NCBI GenBank assembly: GCA_038030265.1
Contig: CM075941.1
Coordinates: 6,014,001-6,078,000 of the forward strand
Direction: 5' to 3'
Length of the DNA stretch: 64,000 bases
Source of the DNA: Corythucha ciliata
Lineage: Eukaryota; Arthropoda; Insecta; Hemiptera; Tingidae
How positions within the stretch are numbered: the first letter of the stretch is position 1; each line of letters begins with the position of its first letter. Both the position numbers and the translations under genes were made by a program. The notes under the pieces are model-generated. The model made no database searches, was not told the DNA's origin, and saw only the letters and a list, made by a program, of their open reading frames with translations. This document shows, in pieces, positions 34,307 to 46,663 of this stretch.

Positions 34307-35570
34307 GAAATGAACGGCATTCTAAATACAGGGTTTTATCAAACTTGTGATTAGAGTAACAAAAAGGTCTACGAAGCGGAGTAATTGTTTTAAATGTTAT
34401 TTTCGTTTTATCTGGATGCACATTTGACCATACTACGCACCTTGGAATTCTCGTAAAGTGAACAATTTTATTTAAAACCACCTATATGTTATGTTAGTTA
34501 GGTATTTATTACTAAAGTAAATGCTTGATGAAGAGAACAAAAAAAATGATTTGAACAACTCAGAGGGGCCTAAATAAACCGCACGTTTGGGAGGGAGATT
34601 CCCCCCCCCCCCTCACCAACTCTTCTCTATTTTCTGTGCCTGACTCTAATAATTACAGTGTTCGCTTTCAAATAGGATTTTTCCCTGAACAGGGCTGAAG
34701 CACGGGGTTTCTCGTGCGACGTTGCCTTTGTAAAAATTATACATTTTGTTGAGTTTGGTCTCGGCCCTTCTTGTAATAGTGTCCAACACGGGAAGCCGAC
34801 ATCGGGGCTAAAGAGGTTATATTTGGATGGACTGTTATCTACCCAGCCCTCCCATGCAATCTATGCAAATCGTGATAAGGTAACCCTTGTGTAACCTATA
34901 CCTACATAAAAAAGTTAGCCCCGATGTCCGGAACTCGTCCAACACAAGAGACAGCCGACAAATAGAGTTGGGGCCACTTTATTTGTCAGAAGACACTTTA
35001 TTTGTCAGAGTTTAGACAATTGGACGGATGAGACCCCCATAGCCCCATCGTTTTAGTCTGCCTGCCAGAACGAGGGTAACAACCCTCGGTGGGGTGGGGG
35101 TGGGGGTTGCGTTAGACAGGAAAAATGACTGCTAAACGATCTATTCAAGGCCGCTAACAACCTCCCAATATCGAGATTCTTTAGAAAACATGCTTGAAAA
35201 AATAAAACTCAATGACGCCTATTAGAAATGACGAAACGCGATTTTTCTATGCGATTAGGAATCTTATTGCGGATTTTTATTTTGGTTTTATTTATCACAA
35301 TAAAACAGATAGAACAACTGAACTAATGGTCAGTCATAACCTCAAAATTCTCACCGAGTGCGGATTAAATGATTAACAACTTCATATTCATGTACATTTC
35401 TTGAATAATGAGTTTCTGTTTTATAACGCTTTTATTAGTTTGACCAGTTTGTCGGTAACCGAATCTTTCAGCGTGATTGTCCCAGCAAATTATTATTGTA
35501 GCAAATTATCGATTTTTCCCACTTCAGCCGTGAAATAGCGTTTTGTGCTAATTTTTGCGGCCATTCAGCA
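34307..35570. other. No gene recognised; short hairpin
   Basis: AT-rich intergenic DNA with G/C runs. A perfect 14-base inverted repeat, GACATCGGGGCTAA at 34798-34811 and its complement at 34915-34928, could be a remnant of a small element. A short TTTATTTGTCAGA duplication lies near 34980-35010. The last 90 bases are satellite-like. Confidence 0.4.
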
Positions 35571-36576
35571 TCCTATTTCAGTGGCGTCTATCAGGGGGGG
35601 TGGTTGGAGGGGACCTGCCTCCAATTGACGCTGTCAGGGGGGGGGGGGGGGAAATACGATTTTTAGTAAACCCCAGGGGGGTATTGGGGGGGGGGGTTAG
35701 ATTACGTCAAAGGTTTTCCAATGGAATTGATGGTGTTTTCTGGGGAACAATTTTGTCTTATACGCAAACAGAACATTTTATAGTTTTCTCAAATGCTTCA
35801 TAAGTGACCTTGACGTCATTTTCCCTCACACCATCCATCCTCTTCCGAAGAACTTTGAAATTTATTTTAAACTCACCAAATGCAGCAATTGGGCTGCGAC
35901 TGCCGTTGATTTCCTTCTGTTCATGTGCCAATTAACCTGTATAGGTACTTTTACTTTTCTCCCAAGTCGTGGAATGAACATTCTACATTATACACGTCGG
36001 GTGACGTGAGTGAGCTAATAAAATGTTAGATGTAACTACTAACTACAACTTATTTGGTAATTCAACATACTTAATTCAACTTTATAGGTAATACAACACC
36101 ATTTTATACATTGTACCCCTAAACAAAATCGTCTGAAATCACAACAGGGACATTATACACAAACGCAGTTTATTAAACCGAAGTTTCATTTTCTTAGTGA
36201 AATCAAGTCAAGTTAGAGACATTTATTTAGAGTTTAAGTTAGAGACATCAAATTTACATACGATGCCTCATCCTCTCCTGGAACACTCAACTCACACTGA
36301 ACACTCAATTTCTCTTACTAGCCCTGGAACTGCTTTCAAGAACCATTCAAAATCGTTTTTTCACGCCTAAAATCAAAAATCAGAATGGTTTTACTTTGCG
36401 CATAACATAAGCAAACGATTATAAAGTGGTTCTCGAACTGCAGTCATGGGTAGGTCAGATCAAACTTATCAATTCAGTTTATCTACATTTTTTCAACAAC
36501 TTCAAGCCAAACCTTCAACTTTTCAACGAACTTGATACTTGAAATTTCGTAGAAAAGAAGATACTATAATTTTCAA

Positions 36577-38490
36577 AAGTATTGTGGGAGAGCTTTCCAG
36601 CATGCGTGGTTTGCTTCTACTTTGCCAGATGGAGCCATAAAAGTGAGAGAATGGCTCACGTATAGCTGTTCTGCTCAACGAGCTTTTTGTTTATTTTGTA
36701 TCTTGTTTGGAGGCCCAACGTCTTGCACTGCATGGTCAGTGACGGGGTTCGTCGACTTTCACAACGGGATTCGGGACATTATGAGACACGAGCTGCAGTC
36801 CGATCACACAGAAGCAGAAAAATCTGTTCTCCGGTGGATTCAAGGTGAAAGGATCGACAAGAAAATTTCAGACGCTAGAAATGTTCTTGTTGGAAAAAAC
36901 AGAAAAGTCGTAGGATGCATGATCGACTGTGTGAAATATTTGGCCTCTGAAATGACGGCATTACGGGGACACAAGTCTGATTCTGGCAAATGTCTTCATC
37001 TGTTCGAAATTCTTGCGAAGTACAGCCCAGATGCCCGAGTATATCTGGAAAGTCTTGCACACAATCGTAAATATCAGTCCAGAGCGGCGTCGAATTTGCT
37101 TAGCCCCTTAAATCAAAATCGTCTCCTAGACGCAATGAAGTTGTGCGTTACGAAAGAGATTGCCAGACGAGTAGCTGTAAACAAAGTATGGGCTCTAATC
37201 GCTGATGGCACCCAAGATGTGAGTAAAAAAGAAATCGTAGCTCTCATTATTCGATATCTCGAAAAATCTGATGGCTTGCATATGCCCCCGACTTGCAAGA
37301 GTCATCGCTTTAACTTGGTGATGAATTCAGCATGCAGCTCATCAACAGAATTGAAGAAATGTTTAGGGACTTTGAAAGAGCTGCACACGTTCATGTCTGG
37401 CTATAAACGCCATGCCAAAATCATGGAGGTCCAAAGAGTCGTCGAGGAGTGAGAACTAAAGCGCGTGATTTCAACCAGATTCACGAATACGAGAGTTGCG
37501 ACTACCACCGTCATGCAAAGTTTCTCATCAATTATTACAAGCTTAGAAAAAATGTCTGAAGATCATGAAATGGATCAAATAACTATTCATTCATGCATTC
37601 ATTGTATCTCTTCACGTACTGAATAAAACATTTTCTACAACAGGTCCTGTGATCGTGTTCCTTCAAAAGGTAGCCTTGGACCTCGCTTCTGCGGCGGACA
37701 TAATTCGTTCGTGTAAAACCTGTTTTAGGAAACTTCGTGCAGACTTTGACAAAACATGGCAAGAGATTTTAAATAATTCAAAGGAATTTGCTAGGAGCCA
37801 CAATATTGAGCCGGACATAAGCCGAAGGCGTAGAAAAGTCCCAAGAATGTCAGACGAAGTATGCAGAGATGAAACGGAGTATCTGAAGTCAAGTGTTTGG
37901 TTCGCTGCTCTCGACTCGCTAATTAGCCAAATGGATGACCGTTTCCCAGAGGATAATTTGTCTTTATTCCAACAAATGAGCTTTTTCACGGAGAAAAGTT
38001 TGAAAAATAACATTGATGTCGAAGTGACTCAAATCACAACCTTTGCCCTGAACAAGTAAAACAAGAATTGAACGTTTTTACAGTTTACTTCCAGGAATTG
38101 GAAAAAAAAGACAGTGTTCCGCAAGAAGACCTCAGCAGTGACACATTTGGTGCCTTGGACTCAGAAAACGACGAAATCGACGATCCGCGAGAAGAAGCTC
38201 GACATTGGAAAGAAATGGGCTTTTTCAATCCATTAAAAATGATATACCAGCTGTTGGCCTTCCCAAATTTGACCTGCTTGTACAAGGTTCTTGCGACTTT
38301 ACCAGTCACAAGCTGCTCAGCTGAAAGAGCTTTAAGTAAACTTAAAATAATCAAGTCGAGGCTGAGGTCAACAATGAGCGATAACCGTCTTCAGAAAAAG
38401 ATATTTTAGAGACAATTCCAGTGGAAACCATAACTGATGAATTCGCACAAAGCTCAGAAGTTCTAAAAGGTCTACTTCTTTCCCAATCAG
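36577..38490 (+). pseudogene. hAT transposase (ZMYM/TTF zinc-finger type), broken
   Basis: The first frame opens with a TTF-type BED-like start (F-Q-H-A-W-F, then Y-S-C-S-A-Q-R-A-F-C-L-F-C), continues through the DUF4371-like region and contains A-D-G-T-Q-D-V-S, where the first catalytic Asp is expected. Later frames (37649-38059 and 38068-38490) carry the C-terminal dimerisation motif S-C-S-A-E-R-A-L-S-K-L-K-I-I-K. Stops and shifts near 37450, 38059 and 38400 show inactivation. Coding similarity runs up to the CACTA-like insertion. Confidence 0.8.
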
Positions 38491-39227
38491 CACTATTACG
38501 TTACAAAAACGTTGCACAATGGTTGTAGTGAAACTTTGTAACGGTTACAGAAACGTTACAAAACGTTGTTTAAAAGGAAATGTAACGTTTCAACAACGTT
38601 GAAATCGGCAACTTTTAGAACGTTTCATGGTAACGAATAACCAACGTTTCCCAAATACCTTTTTAAAACGTCACAACAACACAAGGAAGCAACGTTACGA
38701 CATTACTACGTGAAAACGTTGCAAGCAGACGTTACAGAAACGATGCGTTGAAATGGTTTCAATACGTTGCAAAATCCTTCTTTTGAAACAGTTTAGTAAC
38801 GTTACAGAACTCACTCAATGTCACATATCCAGAAAATTAAGAAACGAAAAATAGTATTGAAATAATAGTTTATTTAATCATTTATTCAGTTGTTTTGGCA
38901 AATTCTTTGTAGATCACTCTCGCATTCAGAGAATTATATCTGCTCTTTTGATGCCACTCATTAAGTCAGTTTCGTTTGGATCCCATTTTCTTGGCCGCAT
39001 CATTCGATTGCTTTCTTTCGGTTTTCATGACTGGCGCTGCTAACATCATAAACTTCAATGAAATACCTGTTCCAAGCAAAGAAAATGAGATGAGAAAATT
39101 GTTCAAGTACAGGACTACTGCATGAGAGGAATGAATAATGGGCGATGATGATGCCTATGAATGGCCTTAAAAATCGAATAAACAATAATATAGTATATAC
39201 AACTGAAATGTGAATAAAATTTATGGA

Positions 39228-40769
39228 TTAAATAGTAAGTTTAAAAACTTGATGAAGCGTCGGCTGAAGATTTCTGAAACATAAAATGAAACCATCAGTC
39301 AAACAACTTTTGAGGAATGCAAAGTATAGTGATGTAGGTACTTTCTGCTCTCTGGTTAGTCTCACTGTCGAATACTTCAGCCAGTTCTTCAACTTATTTT
39401 CTATTTCAGCTTCAGTGCACGAGCTAGTACTTTTCACGGCGTCTGAACGAACACATTTGTTAGGAAGTAGAATAAATACAATTCATTCATGTTTAGGTTA
39501 TCAAGCACGAAACTTACCGAGTACAACTTTACATAAAGTGTAGTTTTTGAAAGGTACTTTGCCCATTTTTCCAGCCCAGCTAAATGTTTTCGCTAGGGAA
39601 TTTGACATACACTTTCGCATTATATTTGATGTTCGGCTGTAAACGTCAACCCCACCAATGCTCACGAAGTAATTCATCTAGCCAAGAAGAAATATTGATA
39701 CATATATTATATTCTTTTTTTTAAAGGAACCAGCGTGCATTACAAGAGTTTTTCGGACGTCAGCATCGCATTTCAGCAAATCGTCAGCTTCCAAAAATTC
39801 CTCGAAACTTCCGAAAGGTAAACTGAACGGAAGCGTTTCGACTGATCCTTTTTCTGGATTACTTTTTTCCAGTAAGGAAAATATGTCATCAACCCTTCTC
39901 GTTAAATAACACAATTTCCGGACAACATATTTCAACTGCGAGTCTAGAATTTCATTAATTGTTAGATAATGAAAACTTGAGATAGGATTAACTACTACGA
40001 AATATCATGCGCACCGATCTCGTTGGACGTTCGTTCTCCGTGCGTATTATTAGAAACCTGAAAATGGTAGTCACATTACTTACAAGAAGCCGGTAGATAT
40101 GAGTGTAATTACTTTTTCGGATGCGACGCAATCGCTTGACCGTCCAGGCATTGATAAAGAAACCGGTGCAGTTTCAAGGATCTGTTAATTGTAAAACCCA
40201 AAGTTAATACGGAGGATAATTTGCATCAATTGACAATACTTATACATTCAAATTGTCCGTGCCGCCATCCATCTGTACTATTTTCATCTTGTTGAATCAA
40301 AATTAATATGTTATTTTTTAATTAGGTACACATTGAAATTTAAAGCGTACCTCCGGAGGTGGAGGAAGTTTTAAACCGAAACTGTACCCTTCAGGCTCTA
40401 GAGCTTCCGGTTCCTCGCTGGAAGAGGATAAGCGACGTCGTTTCTTTGCCCTTCTCTCGGGTAGACCAACGTCATCAACATCAGAAATTTCTTCCGCAAT
40501 TTTTAGCTTCTTCCGGCCTTCTTCATAAGTCTCTAATAGTAAAAATCATTATTCCGAATTGACATAAAGTAGAGAGGATCCCTATAAGCTATACCCGCAG
40601 TTCCCATAATTCTTTTTATCTGGTGGGTCTGCCAATCATTTTTTGGTGCAGCACATTTCACTACCATGGCTTGAACTAGTGGTCTGTTGGGCCACCGGCA
40701 CCTGCGCCCCTCAATCCACAGCGAAGGCACGAGAGCCACGCCATCTTGAAACTCGACAATGGAGTACAT
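39228..40769 (-). CDS. DUF4806-type protein of the CACTA-like element
   Basis: Multi-exon gene next to the transposase on the same strand. Exon 1 (40769 to about 40592) starts M-Y-S-I-V-E-F-Q-D-G and has W-I-E-G-R-R-C-R-W-P. Exon 2 (40532-40351) joins in phase and carries T-Y-E-E-G-R-K-K-L then a basic R-A-K-K-R-R-R-L patch. Later exons hold the DUF4806 domain (L-P-F-G-S-F-E-E-F around 39820, S-I-G-G-V-D and F-S-W-A-G-K-M-G-K around 39560-39650) and the end (A-E-I-E-N-K-L-K-N-W-L, stop at 39228). Middle exon limits are uncertain. Function is unknown; position suggests an accessory DNA-binding role in transposition. Confidence 0.65.
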
Positions 40770-41092
40770 TTGTCTTTGGAAAAAAGTACAATTTTGATCG
40801 TAACGATAGTTTTTTCTCGCGTATTTATCATAATTTGTTGAGGGTTATTTCTAATTAGGTTCGTTTAATGACCCATTTTCACCAACAAAATTGATCACGG
40901 TTAAAATTAATAGTGTTTAATTATCAATAGAACCAATATGAATTATAATGACGTATGTTTACATCGTAATCATGCGATTAGTCGTTGATCGGTTAAAAAA
41001 GTTGGTGAAAACGTCATTATATTATTATGATCAAGACCGCTATGGAAAATAATCGTTATTTATTTTTTAATGCAGATGAAGGATAGGAAAAC

Positions 41093-43147
41093 CTATGCAT
41101 TCTTCCCTTTCAACCTGGTTATAGTTATAGGCATGCGCCACCATTTCCCATGAACTAGATTGATTGCCCATCGCTGTAATTCCGTGGTTTTCATTAATTT
41201 TTGAATATTCAAGTACTCAGAATCGCAAGGATGTTGATAAAAACTGCCTATGGGTAAGTATTCGTAGCCGATAACTTCGTATCCTTGGTGTATTGTGCAA
41301 AAAATTATGTTTTCAATTTCAATTTTTTTCCTGGCAATAATAGCGTATCTGTCGCCCTGGCTTAAACGTATTCTGATTTTTTTCCCCTCGAAAACAGAAT
41401 ACTGCTTGTCAGCCTCGCATTCCTTTGGGACAGGCCCTTTATTGTGTGGCCGGTCTTTCCGCAGTTCGGCCACCGCTTCGAATGAATTGATTTTCTTCTA
41501 AAAAGCGGCGCTCGATTTGCTGTAGTGGCTTATGATGTTTCCGCAATTTCCTCTTTATGGTCTTCATGTGGTTCTCAAATTTGAAAGCGCTGAAATTTTC
41601 AGGAGAGCCATACCTTTGAACATCTGGGGCGAGGTGAAGCAATCCATGAACGTTATAAGAAACATTTTCCGCTCCGTACAAAATTTTGAAAGCCTGCACG
41701 AAGCTTTTCAACAGCTCATGAGCGTAATTCATTTTTTCCGGGTCGAGTTCGTTATGAATCAGCAAGGTCATTGCTACATGGAGGCTTAAAAAGTGAATGT
41801 AAACGTCATTGGAGATAAGGTTTTTCAGAACAACTGGTCCAGTGTATAGCAAAAAATTTCTGAACTCCACCGCTTTCCAGTGTTTCATTTCGAATAGAGA
41901 CCTTGGCTTTCTGGCGAAGTCACAGGGTGTCGTCAGCTGAAGTTCTGATAGCTTCTGGGAGATTAACTTCTTTGATCTGACGCCTATTCTCACCGAAAGA
42001 GGCCCGGAATGTAACCACATCGACAATAACTTCTTCGTCACACCCAAATACACCATGTGCATGGCTTCGATAGGGACGTTTGAGACTGGTCCGAAATGAG
42101 GTAATTCAGTGAGTACCGTCGTTCCACAGTGATGTTCCTCAAATTTTTGAATTAAAAAATCTTCGTCAGTTCTTAAGTTCCCACTAGTCACCGGAAAGCA
42201 AACCCTGCTATTAACGTAGTCGCCTTCAACATCGCACTTGGGACAACTGAAATACCCACTGTGTCCTTTCGTGTACAACACGGACGATTTCGCGGGAGCG
42301 TCAAAAATTATGGCTTCCAGACGTACATTGTATTTTCGAGAATTAATTATTACAATACCATTATCACAGGCGCTTTTAATGTCACAAACAGTTCTTTTTA
42401 AATAATTATTAAAATCGGATGGTTTCTCAAGACCGTGGTAACAACCGATCAAACTAACTTCGTCAGTCCCAAAAGCACTGCAAAGAACTGGCCATAAGCA
42501 TGAATTCGATGATTTTGATATTGGTAAACCATCTACATTTAGCTGAATTTTGATCAATTCTGAAGTCGACGGAGACAATGACGTAATACATTTTTCGAGT
42601 GCAGTGGATAAACCAAAGTGAACGTACAGGCCATTGCCCATAGGTTCCACATTTGACACTTTGGAAGTATTAAGTAAGGTCCTGGCATCATTTGGCAATT
42701 CTTTTCCAGCCCCGTGGCGATTTAATACTTTGAGCAACTCTGAAAGAGCAGTCTGAGTAACATTGTTGCTCACAGCCCAAATTGATAAGTCCTCGGCGAG
42801 AGATTTATCGGGCTCCTCCTCTTGCCGAATAACCTCATCGTCACCCAAATTATCTGAATCAGAATCATAATCTGAACTTTTTGAAGATGAATCCGAGTGA
42901 AAGGTAGGGCAAGGCAACTGAATATTATTTGGGGGAATGATGATTGGGGGGATGTGAATATTATTTACTGATTCGGGAAGTGTTGTTGAACAAAACAGGT
43001 TCTCCCTATTATAAACCATTTTTCCCGGCCGAAAGAATTAAATTGAGCACGAGGGATTTTTGACATCTGCAATGCATCCTCAGCGTCGACGGAAGCAAGA
43101 GCCATCGTATATTTACGAGACAAGATTTTTTGGTTCCGACAACTCAT
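41093..43147 (-). CDS. Tnp2-like CACTA transposase (one frame change)
   Basis: A 526-codon frame (43019-41439) followed, after a shift near 41460, by a 126-codon C-terminal frame to 41093. The N-terminus may begin further up (ATG at 43147 in another frame). Visible features are an acidic N-terminal stretch, then Q-L-N-V-D-G-L-P-I-S-K-S-S with a likely catalytic Asp, C-L-W-P-V-L and G-C-Y-H-G, a C-P-K-C zinc pair, L-P-H-F-G-P with E-A-M-H-M-V-Y-L-G-V, and N-V-H-G-L-L-H-L. The family is the arthropod 'transposase domain-containing' proteins related to Tnp2 of CACTA elements, which cut and move the element. Apart from the shift it is well preserved. Confidence 0.7.
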
Positions 43148-43859
43148 CTTTCAATGAGCCCTAAGCCTTCAAACATTTTTTGGTAATATATCTAGGGTCT
43201 TATGATTAGGTATAATTACTTACCTTGCGGCTTGAAACGACGATTCCGGCCGAATAAAAATCAGAAAAGGGAGGAAAAAGGGGGGTGGTGAAGAAGGACT
43301 TGACGATCTCAACACTTGACGAACGTCCACAACGATGAAAATGACGATTCTATCCGAAAAATAAATGAAAAAAAAAATGCAATTGATACTCGAACAGAAG
43401 CACTTTACGAGAAAACCAAATCAGCCAAACGGGGGGGAAAAAAAACATATTTTACTAGAGAGGGTCAGCATTTCATTTAATTTCATCGCATTTAATAAGT
43501 GGTTATTAAGTGGTTGTTTCACAGATGATTCCTCGACCCCCCTCCAATCCCCTTCGTCTTCTACTTGGCACACGTTTTCTTGCCTTATTTCTGCGCCAAT
43601 TCTGAATTTTAAGACTTGTTGCAATCTCCAGGAAGTTCCGCAAGAAGTAATCTTAAACCTTTCTTGAACTTTTGCCATGAAATTTCAGGCTCTTCCTTCA
43701 ACTTATTTTAAAAAATGAATACGTCTGCATATGTGCGGAACTTCATAGAGACTGAAACGACACATTAAAATTCAGGATTGGGGCAGGAACAAGGCGAGAA
43801 AACGTCTGCCGCGTAGGATAGATGAGGATGTTGAGGAATCATTTGTGAAACACCTCCTA
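43148..43859. other. Upstream region of the Tnp2-like gene, no other gene seen
   Basis: Presumed promoter side of the minus-strand transposase gene inside the CACTA-like element. Short frames have no motif. The subterminal AACGTT cluster follows. Confidence 0.35.
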
Positions 43860-44554
43860 GAACGTTTCTGCACAGTTTCACAAGCAACAGTCGCATTAAG
43901 AGCAGTACCTAACGTTCCAAAAACGTCTCAAGTGCAACGTTTCCAAGACGCTAAAAAAATCAATGCAATAACGTTATTGTAACGAATTTTTGTAACGGTA
44001 ACCTTGGTGAAACAAAATGACGTATAAGAAACGTTTTATAATAATTTGTTTTAATAATTTTTGGGATTATAAATGATTTGTTTTACTTCCATGTTATTTT
44101 GTACTTCATTCGTTGTTCTATTCACTTCTAAAAATAATGTCCCTGCTATTAACTAGTTACTGCAGTTAATACCCTAATTACAGTTATACTTTACGCTTGA
44201 AACTTATACGGGCAAAAATATGTCTTATTGTTAATTCCGCGTTTATTCCACTTTCTTTACATGCCCGGGTTTGAGTATTTCGGTGATACATATTATTTAT
44301 GACACTGAAGCTGCACCATATCCAACGCGTGCGGTTTTATGCTCTATTCACGTAGGCGGGCGCGCACAAATCTGTCCGCGGGGGTCAAGTCATGATCGCT
44401 GGCCTTGTATTTCTTTGGAAGAATTCCGACTTGAGGGCACGGGTAAGTAGCTCCCTCCTCCGCAACGAGACTGGTCCGTCTGTGACCGCGATGGATCTGT
44501 TCGTGCTCGCCATTGTGAATTGGGCAGTTGAGTGTAATGCCCGTATTACATTAA

Positions 44555-44736
44555 GGAACCCTGGAAATTCATCACAACGGATGTTTTTATTGTGATAAAA
44601 ACTGTTCTAAACGGCTCCTTGACTCAAGGAAACTTCAAGGAACGTTCGTTAAAATGAACTTTCCTTGAGCACGGAACCTTTGAAAACAGTTTTGACCAGA
44701 ATAAAATAATCTTTTCTAGCAAATTTCAAGGGTTCC
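44555..44736. mobile_element. piggyBac-like miniature element
   Basis: TTAA at 44551-44554 and 44737-44740 flanks ends GGAACCCTGGAAATTC and the complement of AAATTTCAAGGGTTCC. At 182 bp with TTAA targets and inverted ends it fits a piggyBac-type MITE. It lies within the right part of the hAT element. Confidence 0.65.
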
Positions 44737-45205
44737 TTAATTTAATGTCAAGGAACGGTAATAAATAATGTGGGCGGGCATTGGTCCCTTATTATACCAC
44801 TTGAAAAACGCTTCTAAAGCGACCGTGGAAACTGATGATTTTCTCCCAGCAAACACTGGTTTGTCAGTTACAAGTATTTACGAGAATCTAATAGCGAATT
44901 CCATTTGCATGAAATTGTGCACTAGAGAAGTCCATTTCCATCCCTCTCCTCTGAATTAATACGTAATTATATGTTAATGGAGAAGGCGAGCGGAAACGAA
45001 TCGGGCAAAATTTCATATGCAAGTGAGTTCAAGAAGTCTATGAATGCGTCCCATATACCTGTTTTCCCCGTCGCATTTAACGCCCCGTAAAAGTACAAAC
45101 TAACTGGATCCTCTGCGTGTGTGATGAATGCTCATCAATTAGGACCGGTGGGGGGGGGGGAGTGCCTCCAGCTTTCAGGGGGGGATAGACGCCACTGTCC
45201 TATTT

Positions 45206-45570
45206 CCTTTTTCATACGCGAATGGGAGATTTTACGCCATTTCAGTTGTGAATTTGCCATTTTTGTCCAATTTAACCTGAAAACGTACCTATTTTTTTGT
45301 CAATATAATAGCGTGTTTTCTCAACTTTAACCGCGGGGTTGGCCCAAATACTACACTTTTGCGTTGATTTCCATAATTTATTCGTAGAATTGCATCCATG
45401 CACCGCAAATCAGCGATTTTTTCTTAATTTTAGTCTGGAAGTTGCATCGCGAGACCACGAATTATCGCTTTTTAGCAGATAGCAGCTGATATAACTGGTT
45501 ATAGCTACTATAAAACTAGCGCTTTCGGTGGCTCAATCGAATATTCAGCTCGCACACTCTTTGCTGATAT
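45206..45570. repeat. Block of the ~30-bp satellite family
   Basis: Plus-oriented degenerate units (for example TTTCAGTTGTGAATTTGCC) continue the satellite interrupted by the hAT insertion at 35571. Similarity to 4000-4140 and 32220-32470 extends over several units. Confidence 0.6.
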
Positions 45571-45714
45571 CACTTGCAACGTTATATTCTCCAGGTCGGA
45601 TAGACTGAAATTCGTAGAAAGGAGCCAAATCGCTATCCAACCGTATGAACCATTCACATACCCACATCCATGGATAACCTAAAAATAGTAATTTTCTGTA
45701 TTTAAGCTTTTCGG

Positions 45715-45965
45715 GGGCCCCGTCTGATAGATGGTCAGGGGCGAACCCCCCCCCCCACCATCACCCTTACCTCGGTACGCTACTTCGTGGGGTCTGATTC
45801 CAAAGAAACAGCTGGACGTACTCGGACCTTTTCGGGCTGCTTTAAGTCCAGAAAATCTGCTAACCCTAACCGGAGAGTTTATATGGGGCTCTTCGTTGGT
45901 ACTATAGTGCCACTTCGTTCGTACACTTGTAGCTCTGTGGGGGGGGGGGGGGGATCTATTCCCCC
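45715..45965 (-). repeat. hAT-like short repeat, family A, copy 2
   Basis: Inverted copy of 3690-3945. It shares GCAGATTTTCTGGACTTAAA and GCCCGAAAAGGTCCGAGTAC (both read on the minus strand) between the G/C runs. The terminal CAGGGGCG block is not preserved on this copy. Confidence 0.7.
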
Positions 45966-46663
45966 AAATCTTTGGCCCCAAGCCAACCTATGGCTTGATT
46001 TAAAAGGGACATTTTCTACCGCAATAGAGCACCGCTTTTCTAGGAAACCAAAAAGCTTTAAGACTAGAAATGGCGCTAAACAAACGATTCCGGTCATGGG
46101 TCCAGTTTATTTGTGAAGTTTTTAGAAGTAATTTTTCGATTTTAGCCGCCAATCTCCGCAAGTCTGTCGTCTTTGTTGGCTGTGATAATTCCACGCTTTA
46201 TAAACATCGTCATTGATGAAAAGCAATGTCAACAGATTGATGTTTCTGGAAAGAGGGGGGGGGGTAATCAGTTTCCTCAAATTTTTTAAAGAATAATTGT
46301 ATTGCTTGGCCCCCAAAATTTGCAATTAGAATCTTCCCGAACCACAAGGTTTTTTCACTAATTTTTGTTATAAAAAATGTATATTGTAAAATTGCTAAAA
46401 CGCTTAAAAGAAATATTTACGCAGAAAACAGCAAACTGAACGTCTAAAAATCGTTTACATTTTGGTAAAGCCAGAATTTCACAAGAGGTATTTATGTAAA
46501 AAACACAAAATTAATTTTACCCTGCCTGTCACTCAAATTCAAGCTCTTCAAGAAAATAGAAAGCTTAGGGTTTTTTGAAAAAAAGAAAGAGATTAACACA
46601 AAATATAACGACTCTTCAAATTGCCTTGTATCTTTGGTAAAAAGCCTTTTCAATAGCCACTAA
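45966..46663. other. 3' flank of the zinc-finger gene, satellite-like traces
   Basis: Contains a G-run at 46255-46264 and scattered satellite-like words. No gene was recognised. It presumably includes the 3' UTR of the minus-strand zinc-finger gene; no convincing poly(A) signal was located. Confidence 0.35.

Larger units (their letters stand above)
38491..44009 (-). mobile_element. CACTA-like element with Tnp2-like and DUF4806 genes
   Basis: The candidate left end CACTATTACGTTACAAAAAC (38491) and the right end ...CCTTGGTG (44009; complement CACCAAGG) are only partly inverted. Both ends carry clustered subterminal copies of AACGTT and GTTACAAAA (38500-38820 and 43860-44005), a hallmark of CACTA/EnSpm elements. 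Two minus-strand genes lie between. No matching target duplication was confirmed, so the exact ends are provisional. Confidence 0.6.
35579..45197 (+). mobile_element. hAT transposon with nested CACTA-like element
   Basis: Left end CAGTGGCGTCTATCAGGGGG at 35579; right end CAGGGGGGGATAGACGCCACTG finishing at 45197. Both are followed inward by GGAGG...TGCCTCCA sequence. A perfect 8-bp duplication, TCCTATTT, flanks it (35571-35578 and 45198-45205). It encodes a broken hAT transposase (36577-38490). The CACTA-like element then interrupts it. Without that insertion the element would be about 4.1 kb. The target site itself lies in satellite-family DNA. Confidence 0.85.
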
